A stretch of 64,000 nt of DNA from Ustulina deusta (GCA_023159155.1 JAJNNX010000033.1:248001-312000), one strand, 5' to 3'. Shown: positions 34,203 to 47,500, numbered from the stretch's first letter. Notes: a model not told the origin generated them from the sequence alone. Program-made: numbers and translations.

Positions 34203-34331
34203 ATGTTTGGGTTTAGAGAGCAATTGCTGTCTGATATCGAGAATGTAAATAGAACGATGAGCCAAGGCAAATCAGGTCAAGACTACGAGGTTTTCGAAGA
34301 AGGCCTGGAAACAATGAAGAGAGCCTCCTAA
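34203..34331 (+). pseudogene. Possible 42-codon gene fragment
   Basis: MFGFREQLLSDIENVNRTMS followed by an acidic helical segment with VFEEGLETMKRAS and a stop. It looks like a helical piece of a larger protein, comparable in style to N-terminal helical domains of fungal NOD-like proteins, but it is too short to assign. Confidence 0.2.
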
Positions 34332-34736
34332 TAATCAGGATGAGGAGACGGCGATAAACCGAGGGATTTTCTTTAAGATCCAATGGACTGTCGTGTAGGA
34401 GACGGAGTTAAATCATGTGTAGTAACTTGCATGCGCGCGTGACCAAAAGTTAAATGAGATAATCAATATAATGCTTTTGTTGCCGGGACCGAAATAACAG
34501 AGAGCTAAGTGTATGCCGGACATATACGCATACAGGACAATCCGAGACGCCGGAGTAATGCTACTTGCAGGGCTGAATCCCACTCTTCCGAGGATGCCGG
34601 CGTCAAGCTGCTTGGCAGTGCGGGATGTACACGTGTGCTGGGAGCAGAGGACAGCGGCGGCTGCGTGGATCTCACAAAGGGCACGTCTACACTACGAATG
34701 TGGTGTTAGAGCAGTCTATGCCGCTAAGCGGATATG

Positions 34737-34765
34737 TAGGGTAGTGTAGTGTGGTGTAGTGTAGA
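34737..34765 (+). repeat. Short GTAGT/GTGTA tandem array
   Basis: About five imperfect copies of GTAGT separated by G or T. It is a simple-sequence array in the gene-poor tract with no sign of function. Confidence 0.6.
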
Positions 34766-37700
34766 TGGCAAAGTTGACGGCTTTAGTTTAGTAATGCGCG
34801 TGCCTATTCAACGGGGCGTAGTGTGTTGGAGCGGGAAGGGTTTAAGATTCCACAAGTCTTAGGCGAATGAAGGAACGAACTATCTTTGCGAGCACACACT
34901 ATAGAGACGCATGCTACGGCGAAACAGAACCCGGAATAATATTCGCTATTCGGTATACCTACCTCGTCGTTGGGACATGCCCTGAATGACATGCATGATA
35001 TCCCAGGTCTTAATGTGTAAGCGAACCAACCGCAGTTGTAAGTCATGTGCTGCGGCACCAACCAGGTACCGGCGATTGGCGAATGACGGCAGGGCCTCAT
35101 GATAACGTCGACGACCGAAGATATGATAGGTATCCTGCGCAAGGAGCCGCACATAAGAGTGATGTTGCATTGCCAGTTTCGACCTGATACCGCCGACGTA
35201 GTATAGAACACACGTGGGCACTCTTCTCCAGGACCGAAGCTACTGTTTGCTTACTTGTTTGCTTGATCACCAAACAAACCAGTGGGAGGGGAGGGGGAAA
35301 CTCTCTCAATTCACAACCGGCGACTCGACCGCTGGTTTTTATGTATGTCGCCATGACGTGCCCTCACCGCTGTCTACTGTCGAGTGTAGATGGAGAAAAT
35401 CTTTTCAGCAACGACTAGCTCAGCAATAGCTTTCTGCGCTAGAAGCTTCAAGCACCCCGGATTTTCAAGCAAGTTAAGAGGCAAAAAAAAACGAGAGAGA
35501 GGGTCTGCCTAGTGTAGTGGACTAGCACTACTGTGCACTAATTCTCGGCTTGGACTGAGAAATGGGGGAATGGAGACTTGGCCGCGGGTCCCTAACTGCG
35601 CTGACATCGGGCTTCCCCTTTTCCAGTTAAGATCCTCTGAAACATCGTGAGCTGTTGGCGGTGAGAGAAGTTGGTCAGCTGCGATGCTCCGCGTCATCAA
35701 TGCAATCTGTCACCAACGCTGCAGCGCATCTACCTACAGGTAGTGTAGTAATTCAGGAGCCAAGATTCATCAGAGTTGATCGCCGTCATTATTGGGTTTC
35801 CCATAATTAAATCCCTCTGTGTCATCACGATTCCAGTCGCAGCGCCGAGGGACTTCTGCGACGGAGATCGCTGCACGTTTCGAAAGATAAAGAGATATCT
35901 GCTGCATGCGCATTGGCATTGTGCATATCACTCCCTGTATTCCTGGTCACCGGTCCCAATAAACTACTGTAGGTACTCTCACTACGCCAGGTAGAATTGT
36001 AAAAACAAATGTCTTCGCATCGCTTCCCTGGTCGCTGCAGACCTTCCTGTTGTAGTTGGCGCTGCTGTAGACGATGGTAATGATGGACTGTCCAAAACGA
36101 ATCTGACGGTGAAAACCCCCCACGCTCTAGATAGATAATCACGCAAGTTCTTGGGCCTCGTGGCGTTGAGGTACACTACCTACCCTACACAGCAACGTTA
36201 ATAGGTAGTCGAGCTGGGGGGGGGGGTTTCTAGAAAGTTTCTTGATACGGTGCTCGCATAGACCTGTCTTTTCCAAGCTTCCCCTACCTCGTGCTCGTGT
36301 AGGTAGGTAGATAGTCACTAGCTGCTCGAGTGTAGCTTATGAAATTTGTCGAATCCTCCACGTAGTGTCTCCACTGGGACAGTACCTACACAGGAGATCT
36401 CAAACGACTTGGTTCTGTAATAACTTAATCTGGAGCAATATCTGGAGCTAGCGAGCAGCCGTTACCAGAAGCAAAACACGGGCTGGCCAGGTAAAGTTGC
36501 ATTATCGTTGATAGCCGATATTACGATTTTCAGCTTTTTGGCGTCCAATGATCGAGAGGAGTCATATCTAATGGTAGCACCTAAATAAAAACAAAAAAAT
36601 GGTGATAAGATGGCATTGCTAATAGTGACGGTAGTGGATGGCACCAGGCGGCGCACCGCGCTGCGGCCAAGATGACAGGGGAGAGTCCTCATCAACTTGT
36701 GCGGCTTGGCATTGCAACTGTCCCATGCACATACGCAAGATGGTACCCTACCTATCTCACATGCTGCGAAGTGGCAGGTCTTGCCAAGAGGTTAAAGATA
36801 TCCAGAACGCCGCAGGGACGCTCCCAAGAAGCTTCAAATCACTTCCAAATTTGGGAGTATGGGTCCTGCAAGCGGCGTCTCATGATGATCTTGGTGGGTA
36901 ACATATGGGCCATGGAGCCTCTAGACCCTCCATCAGGCTGGGCTATTACCAGGGTCCTTCCCAGGGGTACCGACTTGGCCGTGGGAGCTTTTTTTTTTTT
37001 TTTTCGTCTTGCTGGGAGTTCACACTAGATTACACACACTATTGGTACGAGGTACAGCCGTACAACAAAGGATAGATCTGTGTTACGGAGTCTCGGAATA
37101 CGACCGTAGCGTACCAAACCTGAGGGAATAGGAGCTCGAAACGGATCTGCCCTCAATCGTGGAAACCGGAGACAAATAGTAATTGCATACGAGTTCCGCT
37201 GCCCGCCACGGCCCTGCCCTGCCCTGTCTGGCTTGCTCACGCGTCCGCTCAGAGATTTCTTCTTGCCATGGATTCCTCCTTTCCATTCTACACTATTCTG
37301 AGTAGAGGATGCTCACCGGCGCAGTGGCCAGAGCAGCCACGATAGCAAACAGCGGGCAGCACTCGGCAGTTCGCCGTGTTTGTTTATCGTTTGCTAAGCG
37401 GCTGAACTCAGCCCTCAGCTAGCGCTCGGTCATTCCTCTCTCACCATTTGCCCTACACTAGATAGTAATACCATACGGTCGGAGTCAGCGAGTGATGTAT
37501 ATGCATTGCCACCCGTGGGCTGGCCCCAGAAGTTGGAGGATACTGATCAGCTATCGACAGACAGTAGCGTACACTCCATTCTCCAGAACACCCCCCATTT
37601 CAGCCCGTAGTTGCCCAGCACCGGCACCAATTGGCGGGTACAGGATGGGCAGAACCACTTTGACACGGCCGCGCGAGGCAGCGAAAAAAGAGAAGGATCT

Positions 37701-38465
37701 AGATAGGAGTAGAGGCCAAATCCACAAAATTTTTTCTAGATAACGTCAAAGGGTAGAAAAAGAGGTCGTCCTCTCCTCTCCAGGGCTAGGTCAAGTTTTA
37801 TCTCCTATTTCTCTCGTGCGCCTGAAAGTCAAGTCGAGACAACACCGCCAATTCGCAATCTCACGATTTTCCCGACTATTCCATAATCCCATTCCTAAGC
37901 GCTCAGATCATCCCCCCACGACAAACTGGTCCTAGAAAGGAGCTCGAAGGGCACACGTTTCGTTTTCCCAAGACGTCCCTGGTCAGAAAACGATTCACGA
38001 GACACGTCCCTCCCCACCACGGCAAGCGGATCTAGCAACCCGTAGGCGACTAATAAAGTTGCTAGTAATAAGCCGCAAAGAGAGCTTGTCCCAAGACCTG
38101 TCCTTTTTGTCGGGAATTTGACCAGGCCCATTTTCGCGATACCCATTTCTCATCAAACCCGCCGTCCTCGTGACCCTTTGTGCAATCTCACGATCCTTCC
38201 AACCCCCAACGTCCTGCCACAGCCTTCCCCACCGATCTCGGCCTTGCCACACTCTTAAGAATCCGCGTCCTCGCCCTACCTCGAAGCCAGAGAGATTCCC
38301 AATTCATTATCCCCGTTATTCCATTTTCTCCCGCCGTGTCCGTCAACTCAGCTCGTTCGCTTATCCTTGTCATCGGGCAGCTCCTTTAGCTCAATCCCTC
38401 TAATCCACCCCCTAAAAAAACCCCCCCACCAACAACAAAAACCAAACACACATCACATTGCAAAA

Positions 38466-39632
38466 ATGTCAGGAAAGACAGCAGTCCTGCGCATGGCCCG
38501 AGCTGCGGCTCCCCGTCTCGCCAGCGCCTCGCGCACGCCCGTTTTCAGAGCCATTCCCGCCCAGCGCGCGTTCTCTATTTCCGCCGCACGATCAAAGAAC
38601 GATGTCGTGGCAGAGACCGAGGTTCCCGTTTCCGTATACTCGCCTGACTCGACGGGCGCAGCCGGCTCCACGAGCGACCACTTCAGCATCCCCGTCAACC
38701 GCGACGATGCTAAGCCCAAGCCCTTCCCCCCCGAGGAGGACGCCGACATCATTCCCCTGACCAGGAAGGTCTACCGCGATATGCCGCCTATGATGCAGAA
38801 GATGACCGTGATGGACAAGGTCGTAATTGTGACCGGGTAAATATTGGCTCCCATTACGAAAATTTTATTACTGGTGCAAGTTGCTAACCTGTCCCATGAC
38901 AGTGGTGCCCGTGGTCTCGGAAACCACATGGCTAGAGCCTGTGCTGAGGCCGGTGCCAAGGCCATCGTCATCTTCGACGTGAACCAGGAGCTCGGCGACC
39001 AGGCTGCGGCCGAACTGCACCAGAAGACTGACCTGCCCGTTTCCTTCTTCAAGGTTGACGTGCGTGACGGCGCAGCCATCAACGCCGCTGTTGCCGCCTG
39101 CGTCGAGACATACGGCGCCCCTGACGTCCTCATCAACTCCGCGGGTATCGCCGACTCTAACATCAAGGCCGAGACGTACGATCCCGCCATGTTCCGCCGC
39201 CTAATCGACATTAACCTGAACGGCTCGTTCCTGATGAGCCAGGCCGTCGGCCGTGCCATGATGGCGGCAAAGAAGCCCGGCTCGATTATCCTCGTGGCGT
39301 CCATGAGCGGCAGCATCGTCAACTACCCGCAGGAGCAGTCGTGCTACAACGCCTCCAAGGCCGGCGTGATCCAGTTCGGCAAGTCGCTCGCCGCCGAGTG
39401 GGCCAAGTACAACATCCGCGTCAACTGCATCTCCCCCGGTTACATGGACACGGCGCTGAACCGCGTTCCTGCCCTCGAGGCTCAGAAGAAGATCTGGCGC
39501 TCCCTGACGCCCCAGGCCCGCCTGGGTAACGTCGACGACCTGAACGGTCTTTGCGTCTTCCTCGCCTCCGATGCCTCCGGTTTCATGACGGGTGCTAACG
39601 TCGCTATCGACGGTGGTTACACCGTCCTATAA
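38466..39632 (+). CDS. Mitochondrially targeted short-chain dehydrogenase/reductase
   Basis: Two exons, 38466-38836 and 38903-39632, give 366 residues. Residues 1-45 have a classic mitochondrial presequence (Arg/Ala/Ser-rich, no acidic residues, ending in RAFSISAARS). A linker of about 70 residues follows, then a classical SDR Rossmann domain from about residue 118: cofactor loop VTGGARGLGNHMA, VDVRDGAA, LINSAGIADS, catalytic YNASK in QEQSCYNASKAGVIQFG, and CISPGYMDTALN. The C-terminal core resembles fungal polyol dehydrogenases (arabinitol, sorbose or mannitol type), which are usually about 260-290 residues without a presequence. The substrate is inferred only at that level; NAD(H) or NADP(H) cannot be decided with confidence. 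The ATG context CAAAAATGTC is good. The 66-base intron splits the Gly-rich cofactor motif. Confidence 0.9.
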
Positions 39633-41271
39633 GCAATACATGCTGAAGCAGCAGTCGCAGGAAGCCACCCCGGCGCAAAATGGTACCAGCATAGCTCAAT
39701 AATGCCGCATACCCGTGTGCCCTGCCGTGCTGTGTCGCTAGGGTTCAGCAGTGCTCTTTAGCCGGACGACACCTTATGCGGGGGTGTGACGCGTCTGCTT
39801 TCACATTCGGACTTTTATGCACCTCCAGACCCCGGCCTCGGCACCACTACGCGCCATGACTTGCAACCAACCCACCCTACCTACTGCCCACTCGCGCGTT
39901 TTCACTTTAGATTTCTCAACACATTAGACTCGGGGTTGCCCGCATACACAGCGGATAACCCCCACGGATTTGCACCGGCGCATGGAACAGGGGTAAATAC
40001 AAAAAAGAGCCGGAATTTCTTCCCAAAGGAAGATGGGAAAAAGCGAGTTTTTTAACATTTGTCATGAGTCACCAATCGTTGTATTCGACAACGATGTTGG
40101 TTCTGTGTTTGGGTGAGCCAGTCGGGATATCTGCTTCTTTTAATACCAGGAGCAGATCGTGAAGACGAACGGTTTTGTCTGGTTTTTCTTTTTCTCTCGT
40201 ACCAACGTAGAGCTGTACAATCTCAGTTGTGGGGGGGACAAAAAAGGGATATGCCTTGATGTACTGCATCGCATTGGTATGCAAGGTCAAACTACCTTCG
40301 GATTAGACGGAAGCGAACGAGGGTTAGAGCATTGACGACATGGTCGCCATGGAAATAGATTTGACGCAGTGAACAGTTATGCTTTTGTGATTTGAGCTTC
40401 TAGTCCCTTTGCGTTGTCTTTTATAACCTTGATTGACACTGTAGTGAGGAAGTCGGTGGTTCAATGTAACATCAACTGATTCAACCTCGGCACACGGGGA
40501 TCTATAACATGTTCTAACTTGCAGACTGCTTGTCTTAAAGTGTTTGGTGTATGCATGGGGGAAGGAGGTGCTCGACTCACTAATAACAACCTCTCTAACT
40601 ATGAATGCATTCACTGCCTGTACTATTCTGAAACGATTTAGTGGCTGATGTTCTGTTGTATAAAAACAGGCTTTGAAATGTCACAATAGCTGATCGTATG
40701 TACCGGCTCTCAGCTTTTATCCAATTGGACATGAGTGGTTTTCACCCGGAATTGCTTGCTTGGGTTGGGTCTCTAGTCATCGTTGCTCAATTGGATGGCG
40801 GTTTTTGCATCAGGTGGTAATTCGTGATGTTAACTATCTTAAGCGCATTTGCGCGTCTAATAAAGATGGATCCTTAGATGGACGGTCCGAAGAGAGGTGG
40901 TAGGTAGATCTGGTCGCCCGAAGAAATGTTGTAGGACAGTGGTGGTATCGCCTTGCTATGTACAAGTGTACTTGGAGTGGGATCTCGCAGTTCCTGACGT
41001 CCGAGTAAAGAAATAAATCTGCCGCCTTGGCGATAGATACGTGAATAAAACGCGCTTCTTTTAATCCAATCGCATGCCCATCAGTCCTGCCTGATCTATC
41101 TCGCCAAAACTACGCGAGAGGGCACTTTGAAATATGTCCTGCGCTACACAGGGAAGGCTGATCATGCGCCTCCCGAAATGCCTGATGTATGCAACTATCC
41201 AAGTCAGTGTTATGTACTATTGCCCCATACCTCGATCCTCATGATTCGAGGTGTGTCGAGTTAGTGGCACT
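39633..41271. other. Convergent spacer between dehydrogenase and PAK kinase
   Basis: Both flanking genes end here, so only 3' regions are expected. No coding frame is convincing. One TAGGTAG motif lies near 40905. Confidence 0.5.
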
Positions 41272-44200
41272 TCAGTTCCCCTTCCGGGATTTCTCCTGTT
41301 GTCGAGCTTCTCTAGCAGCTCGAACTAGAGGGGATAGCGACCCTAGATCGACACACAGCTTCATGAAATCGTGCTAGTATGGGTTAGCTCAACAGCTCTT
41401 GGAACTGAGTCAGGGAAGTGAAATAGCTTACCCGAAGGAGGTCATGAGCACTCGCTCTCTTTTCTGGGTCCACCTTCAAAGCAAAATAAAGGAAGTCCCG
41501 GAATACTGGAGAGAGGGTATGCTCCTCTTTGATTTGTGGTGTACCGTTCGTAGCGATGAGCCACAAAGCACGGAGGGGAGATTCTGTCAAGTAGGGTGGC
41601 TCTCCTTCGATCATCTCGATGGCCATGATTCCGAGAGACCAGATGTCCACTTTGCGACCGTATTCCTTCCTCGTGACAACCTCTGGTGCCATCCAGTAGG
41701 GTGTGCCCACCATCGTCGTGCGCTTGTTATGAGCCTCGTTGATCTGGGCACAGAACCCAAAATCGGCTGTTCCCGAACAATTAGGCTTCAGCTATCTTGA
41801 TGTAGAGGTGTAGAAACTTACTGAGCTTGATACTGCCCTCTAACGATAATAATATATTATCGGATTTGATATCTCGGTGGATGACGCCTTTTGAATGCAG
41901 ATGCTGGAGACCTTTCAGGGTCTCCCTGCAGACTGACGCTATTTGGCCTTCCGTCATAATGTTGAATGTGACTACATCAGTTAGACTGCCACCTTCCATG
42001 TACTCCATGATCACCCATAGCTCGCCACCGCAGAGATAACTGTCGATAAAGTTAACGATGTTCGGGTGGATGCTATCCTTCATCACGAGGATTTCGTTGA
42101 TAATCAAGTCTTTCTTGGGCTGCTGCTCCAGGTTCATCTGTTTGATAGCCACCAAACGGTTTGAGCCTCTCTCATGACCTGTGTAGACACCGCCAGACGC
42201 ACCCTGACCAATTTTCGTAAATCCTCTATATATCTCCCGTGGATCACCCTCCGAGCAAATCCTTTTCAAAGCAGCCGCAACATCTAGGGTAGTGCTCTGG
42301 CTTTGTCGTGTTGTCCTGTTCCGAGGCCGCACTTGGGTTGGAGGGACGCCGGCGCCACCACCTCCGTTAGCTTCGGGGGGTCGAGGATGTTGTGTTCTTG
42401 TGCCCATAGGCTGTGCTGGGGGCTGCCTCGTACTTTGGGATCTTCCCAGCTGACCCTTCATCGCAGCTTGAGCTTGTGACATGGCTTGTTCCTGTTGCTG
42501 TTGCATCAATTGTTGTTGATAAGCGGCCTGCACCGCTGGGGATGGTTGGCTAGCAGCAGCATAGGGGGGATGGGGACTGTAAGGCGAAGATCCGTTGGCA
42601 CGGGAGTTGGACCTCGACCTATGTTCTTCGGGTAGCATAGGGACACTATTATCCTTGGGCGGGGGAGCGTAGGCAAGAGCCGGCAAGTCTTCGCCAGGCT
42701 GCGATATGCCGATGCCAGAGTCTTTGGCCGGATACTGCGACTGCGGTTGCATTCGCGTTTGCATGGAGACCGGAGGTTTCGGCGCCGGGCGACTGGGCTG
42801 GAGATTTGGATGATCTCTAGCTGTATGTAGCGCTGGACTCTTTCCTGGTACAGGAACCGGTGGTGGGGCGCGGGGGTTTTCAAAGGTGCCTTCATTATTC
42901 ACGATTGGAAATCTCGGACTTGCTGGTGGACTAATCATAGGTGACATACCAGCTAAGTTTGGCGAATAGATGCCGGGAGATGTTATCATTCCTCCTGATG
43001 GGGTGCGAAGCTCTGGAGCTCTTACATCGTGAAACTTCTCAAGAACCTGGTCCTCGTGAGGCCTCTCGGTAGTTTCCTTGTAAAAAGTCACGATATCCGC
43101 GATCATCTGTGGGTTTTCCCTCTGAGCATTCTCGGGGATGCCACTCTCGTTGATGAGACGCTGCCACTCTTTGGGAAGGCCCTGCATAGAATGATATCTA
43201 AAATCAGCATGAACACAAATCGAGGCGGGTCAGACGTCATCTCTGCAATAGACGACTGAAGACAAGAACAAAACTGGGATTAAGACGAACCGTGAACTGG
43301 CCAGTAGTACTATCGTATCCGACATGCGTGACATGAACCGGATTCTCCGGTGCAGAGATAACAGGTTTCTTTGGCGACCCCACCAACGTACTCATGAGGC
43401 CCGAGAAACCAGACTTTTTCCTCAAGACACTAGGGCCTTTGGGCTCTTTGGACTCATCGGAATACCGTTTCGAGGCGACGATGGGAGCATCGTTGCCACG
43501 GGCGGCTTGTGACTTCTCAGACATGGTGGCATTGACGACAGAGAAGCTGGCGGAGCGGCGAAGTGAAGGAATCATGATACGCGGGTCGGGGGACAGTGGG
43601 GGCGGTTGAGGGCGAACAGTGTGCGGAGTAGGTTGGTAAGAGAACGGTGCTTGGGCAGCAGCCTTGTCGAACTGACTGAGGATGGTATCGCCGTCGAAGG
43701 GGGCACCGACAAAGTCTTCGGACGTCTTGGAGCGAAGAGGCCGCAAGGGTAGCTGCTGCGAACCCGATAAGCGCTGCGGATGCCGAAGCTGTTTCTGTTG
43801 CTGCGGGTAGTTGTAGCTCTGCTTGTGGTTCTGATTGAGGCGAGTCGATGTGGATGTCGATGAGGCGGTGCCAGCACGGCTGCCGATGTCGATGTCAATG
43901 CCAACACCAGAACCAACACCAACGCCCGCGCCAGAAGCCACTGTTGCGCCGGCAGAAGCGCTAGTGGCGGGGAATGTCGCAGTAGTACTGGTCGGCGGCG
44001 AGGTGTGGGCGTGGGAGGCCGAAGGAGAAGTGGGGGCGGCGACCTGATAAGAAGGGGGCGAGGTGGTCGAGGCGAAGAACTCGGAGCTGTGGGCAAAAGA
44101 ATGGTTGACGGCGATGTCGTTGGTGGTGGTGGTGGTGGTGGTGCTGGTGCTAGAAGAAGGAAGGGGAGCAGAAGCAGGAGGCGGAAGTGGGTGATGAGGA

Positions 44201-44511
44201 GGATGTCGGGGTGATGAGTTGTTAGACGCGTTGGAGGATGTGCCCGTATTCTGGAGTGGAGCGCTAGGAGCTCGCTTCAAACTGCTGGAGCTCCGTTTGC
44301 TCTGGAGGGACTGGGCGTCAAAGCGCCCGTCGCCTGTAACGGAGAAGCTGTGCGTATGCTGATGATACTGTGACGGCGGTTTCTTGGTCAACCTGCGACG
44401 CTGCGAAGACGATTGCTGCTGCTGCGGCGGCGGCCGTTGGTGAAGCGGAGAGTGGACAGTGTTGGGATTGTCGCTATTGCCGTGGTCATGGCTGGCTGTG
44501 TCCCAATCCAT
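41272..44511 (-). CDS. ste20: Ste20-type p21-activated protein kinase (PAK)
   Basis: Four exons, 44511-43291, 43181-41822, 41766-41432 and 41373-41272, give 1,005 residues. It phosphorylates the MAP kinase kinase kinase of mating/filamentation pathways and acts in polarity downstream of Cdc42/Rac at the growing tip. Residues 1-380 are low-complexity Ser/Pro/Gln/Thr. The CRIB motif [16 protein letters not shown] starts near 385, and [13 protein letters not shown] follows across intron 1. After a Pro/Gln-rich linker the kinase spans about 727-970: [16 protein letters not shown] (K754), HRDIKSDN (D844), KLTDFGFC rebuilt across intron 2, and [11 protein letters not shown]. No PH domain precedes the CRIB, which separates it from Cla4. 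The last exon, coding [13 protein letters not shown] and a basic tail, is very short and was placed from the conserved PAK C-terminus. A polymorphic-looking ACC/GGT array encodes a Thr run near 44120. Confidence 0.95.
44120..44142 (-). repeat. Trinucleotide array coding for a threonine run in the PAK kinase
   Basis: About seven GGT units on the plus strand (ACC on the coding strand) encode consecutive threonines in the disordered N-terminal region. Such arrays often vary in length without harming the frame. Confidence 0.65.
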
Positions 44512-47500
44512 CTTTTTTCTTGCACCGACCTACCTGACCACAACCGCTTCTGACCACAAACGGCGGGGAAGCGGGCCTCAGCGAGCAGGGAGGGCTGCTT
44601 GGAGCGGGAAACCAGACTACGCGCCACCGCTCGACACGGTACCGACTGACTGACTCTGGCTGAGCGGGCTGAAAGTATGCTGTAGGGGCAGGAAGGACGC
44701 GGCGTTTAAGCGGGAAACAATAACGCTGTGTTGGGAAATTGGCACGTCGTATAGCATATGTATGTCCGGATGCATGGACTAATGGGCGCAACCGTGGTGG
44801 TGGTGTCTGTCGATGTGCTGCGCGCATCCAAGGTCAGAGAGGCATGTGGTTCTTCTTCAACAGGAAATAAATTGGTATGATGAACCAGACCACCAGCCGC
44901 TTGAGGGATGATGAAACCTGGACCGCCCTTGGTGCTGGACGAAAAGACGCTGGGCGAGTGGGACAAGATAACGAGGGGCGTACGGCTGCAGTCTACCTAC
45001 ACTACCTACCGCACTGCTTCTTTCACATTGGATATGCGTCCATCATCCCACACGGGCGCTGTTGTTGTGGGCTGGTCCACGGTATCGGCCGGTTTGCATC
45101 AACGGTAGCGTCGCCAGGCTAATGACTTGGAGTGTAAGTGAACCTTGGGCCCTCTAGGGTAGGTAGTCTGCCTGTGCAGGCAGGGTAGGGCGGCCAAACA
45201 ACCCCAGTAAGTACCCAGGTATACCCCGTAGGGAGCAGATCGTCGCTAGCGCTGGCCGGTAATCCAGGAGCGGTGCTGCAGGAGCTGCAGGTAGTGATAG
45301 TGAGGTACTAGGAAAGTGACTGTGCTGTCTGCGTATCGTACTGGGAGGATCAGTTACAACCCCCAAAACTTCACATCGAGGCAGGTAGTGTTGCTTGATC
45401 TTGCTATTTATACATATAGATTAAACAGGTAATTTATGGTCTCCATGGTACACGGCACCCACGCGTCCAGATGCAGTAATGGTTCACGATAGCATGTATA
45501 CCGACTGTGGCACCAATAAGAAGATAGGTATGTTGGCATTTGAGTTGCACGACCTTGGAGAAGCAAGTACCTAGTCGAAGTCGTATGGGTAGAATGGAAA
45601 AAGCATACAATTATACATGAGTAGGAGTATAATGGCATGCGACCCGCTATAACAACATGTTTGTCTCCTTTTTCCCTTTTCCCTTTTTCCTCTTCTCTCT
45701 TCCTCGAGCCTCCCATCTCCCTTGACCCCCCTCGACTCAAGTAGCCATAACATCTCGTGTGGTTCCCCGTTCGCCAATAAAATAGTCTAATTCGCCTAAG
45801 GATCTAGGTACATCGATCTAGGTATGATAGCTGGGGACGGATTAATCTCACATCCCCAGTTCCTAACCGAAAGACTGGCATCCCTCCCCCCAAGTCCTTC
45901 ATCAGTAGAGCAACGCTTTCCAGGAGAGGTGTGAGCTGTAACGGGAGGGCGGTTTGATTGGCGGACCTCTGTTACATTCAATAAAATTTGCTGTAGATAC
46001 CTGTTCTAATCTTGAGCTGAACGACCTCGTAGTCGACATGCTCGGATCGGGGCACCGTGTACCCTGTTAAGCAATCTTAGGGTTCCTGGCTTGTAGCCTG
46101 ACCAATGTGCTTGATGACCAACTATTGTGTAAATGTTGCACGACATGAAGGGAACTTTTTGAATACGAACTGCGTTGATTCCTTGTACTTCATTCATCTG
46201 AAGTGATGGAAAGAAACGTACCACCTACCTACAGTATGTATGCAGAAGCCAGAGCTGCATTGCTCACTGCAGGATCATGATGACAGGAACTTACTTCAAA
46301 CTCGCCGATGAATTATCAAAAACGCGTAGACAGAAGCAACTGCTTCAGTATTGACAAAGGTACCATCGCCGAAAACTCGATGTCTACCAGGCTTCAGTCG
46401 ATCTGACATTTTCGCTTCCTAGATCGCTAGAGGGTCGCCGAAATGCGGCATGGATGACGCGGGACCTACTGACTATCCTGGGTTGTTCTAGGATAGATGC
46501 CATTCTGGACTTACACTAGTTCTTGCACGTCTTCGCTTCGTTTGGATCGAATTGTGGTCGTCTCGATTCCAAGTACTACGTCTCGTCCTGGACGTTATTG
46601 TTCGTTTCGTGGCTGCTGCAGCTTTCGTAACTGGCCGTTAGAATTCTGTTTCTTTTTGCAATGACGTCGTTGCGGGTTTATAGGAAATTTGGCTATAAGA
46701 TGTCTAGCCTGGGCGATCTGTTCGGGACCGCACCCGATTTCTGGCTTAGTACTAGATACCGGTATACAGGCGCATTGGACCCCAGGAATAACAAGATTAG
46801 CATTGGCGGACATGGAGAGTTCCGTTCGGAAAGCTCTGCCTCGTAGTTTCACGTTATTCCCTCGCTGGCTTTGCTTCTTCGTAGCCAATGGATAGAACAG
46901 CATCCCAAGAGAGCCTAAACTGTTAGTGTCGGCCAAGACAGGAGCTCCAGTCGCCGTGGATGGAACACTACCTATGTACTTCGACGCTTAGCTTTAGCTG
47001 CATGCAGTGAGGACTCTCTGCCTCTCTCGTCAGTGGCGTTTCCTGATATCTGCATAGTATCAAACTTGTTTCAGGTCTAACTAGCGGCGAACGCCATCAA
47101 ATCGACTACCACCGTCCTCTTTCTAATTTCCTGCTTGTTACTTATACTATACGATAGACGTTTCCGAGTCCTTGTCTCGCGAACATACAAAATACTAGTA
47201 GTCTCAGCTCGCCTCACCTGAGGCATTCGATACTCGCCACCTCACTCCGTACGTGCCTCATATCTGACGCTCCCACTATGTGTAGACGCCGATGTCTCAC
47301 CCATACTACTTGTTAGAGATATCATTTGCTATTGAAATGCCCATGCTGTGCTGTTCGCGTAGCCGGTGATGGGGTTTACCAGGTCTTACTCAATAACAAG
47401 CTTGGAACCATATCTGCTAAACAGGAGTCTGCCCAAATAAGAAGCTGAGGAAAGGAGATGCCCCCGGCAAATAAGATACCTAGTTTCTTGCCATAAAAGG

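Larger units (their letters stand above)
32147..38465. other. Gene-poor tract with coding scraps and simple repeats
   Basis: About 6.3 kb with no intact gene. Short frames with protein-like composition at 32667-32888 (-), 33021-33266 (+) and 34203-34331 (+) may be relics. Simple sequences include a GTAGT array near 34737-34765, an 11-G run at 36216-36226, a 16-T run at 36989-37004, and many TAGGTAGG motifs between 34950 and 36760. From about 37,750 the strand becomes pyrimidine-rich and forms the promoter and leader of the dehydrogenase gene at 38466. Confidence 0.5.

Noticed and set aside
36638..37028. Two overlapping plus-strand frames of 87 and 118 codons
   Set aside because: One ends in a poly-Phe run encoded by a T homopolymer and neither has protein-like periodicity.
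44706..44966. Short frames on both strands upstream of the PAK kinase start
   Set aside because: Overlapping frames in all directions with no conserved motif; best read as leader and promoter.
46595..46936. A 113-codon minus-strand frame
   Set aside because: Random-looking composition, competing frames of similar length on the other strand, and no promoter or splice support.
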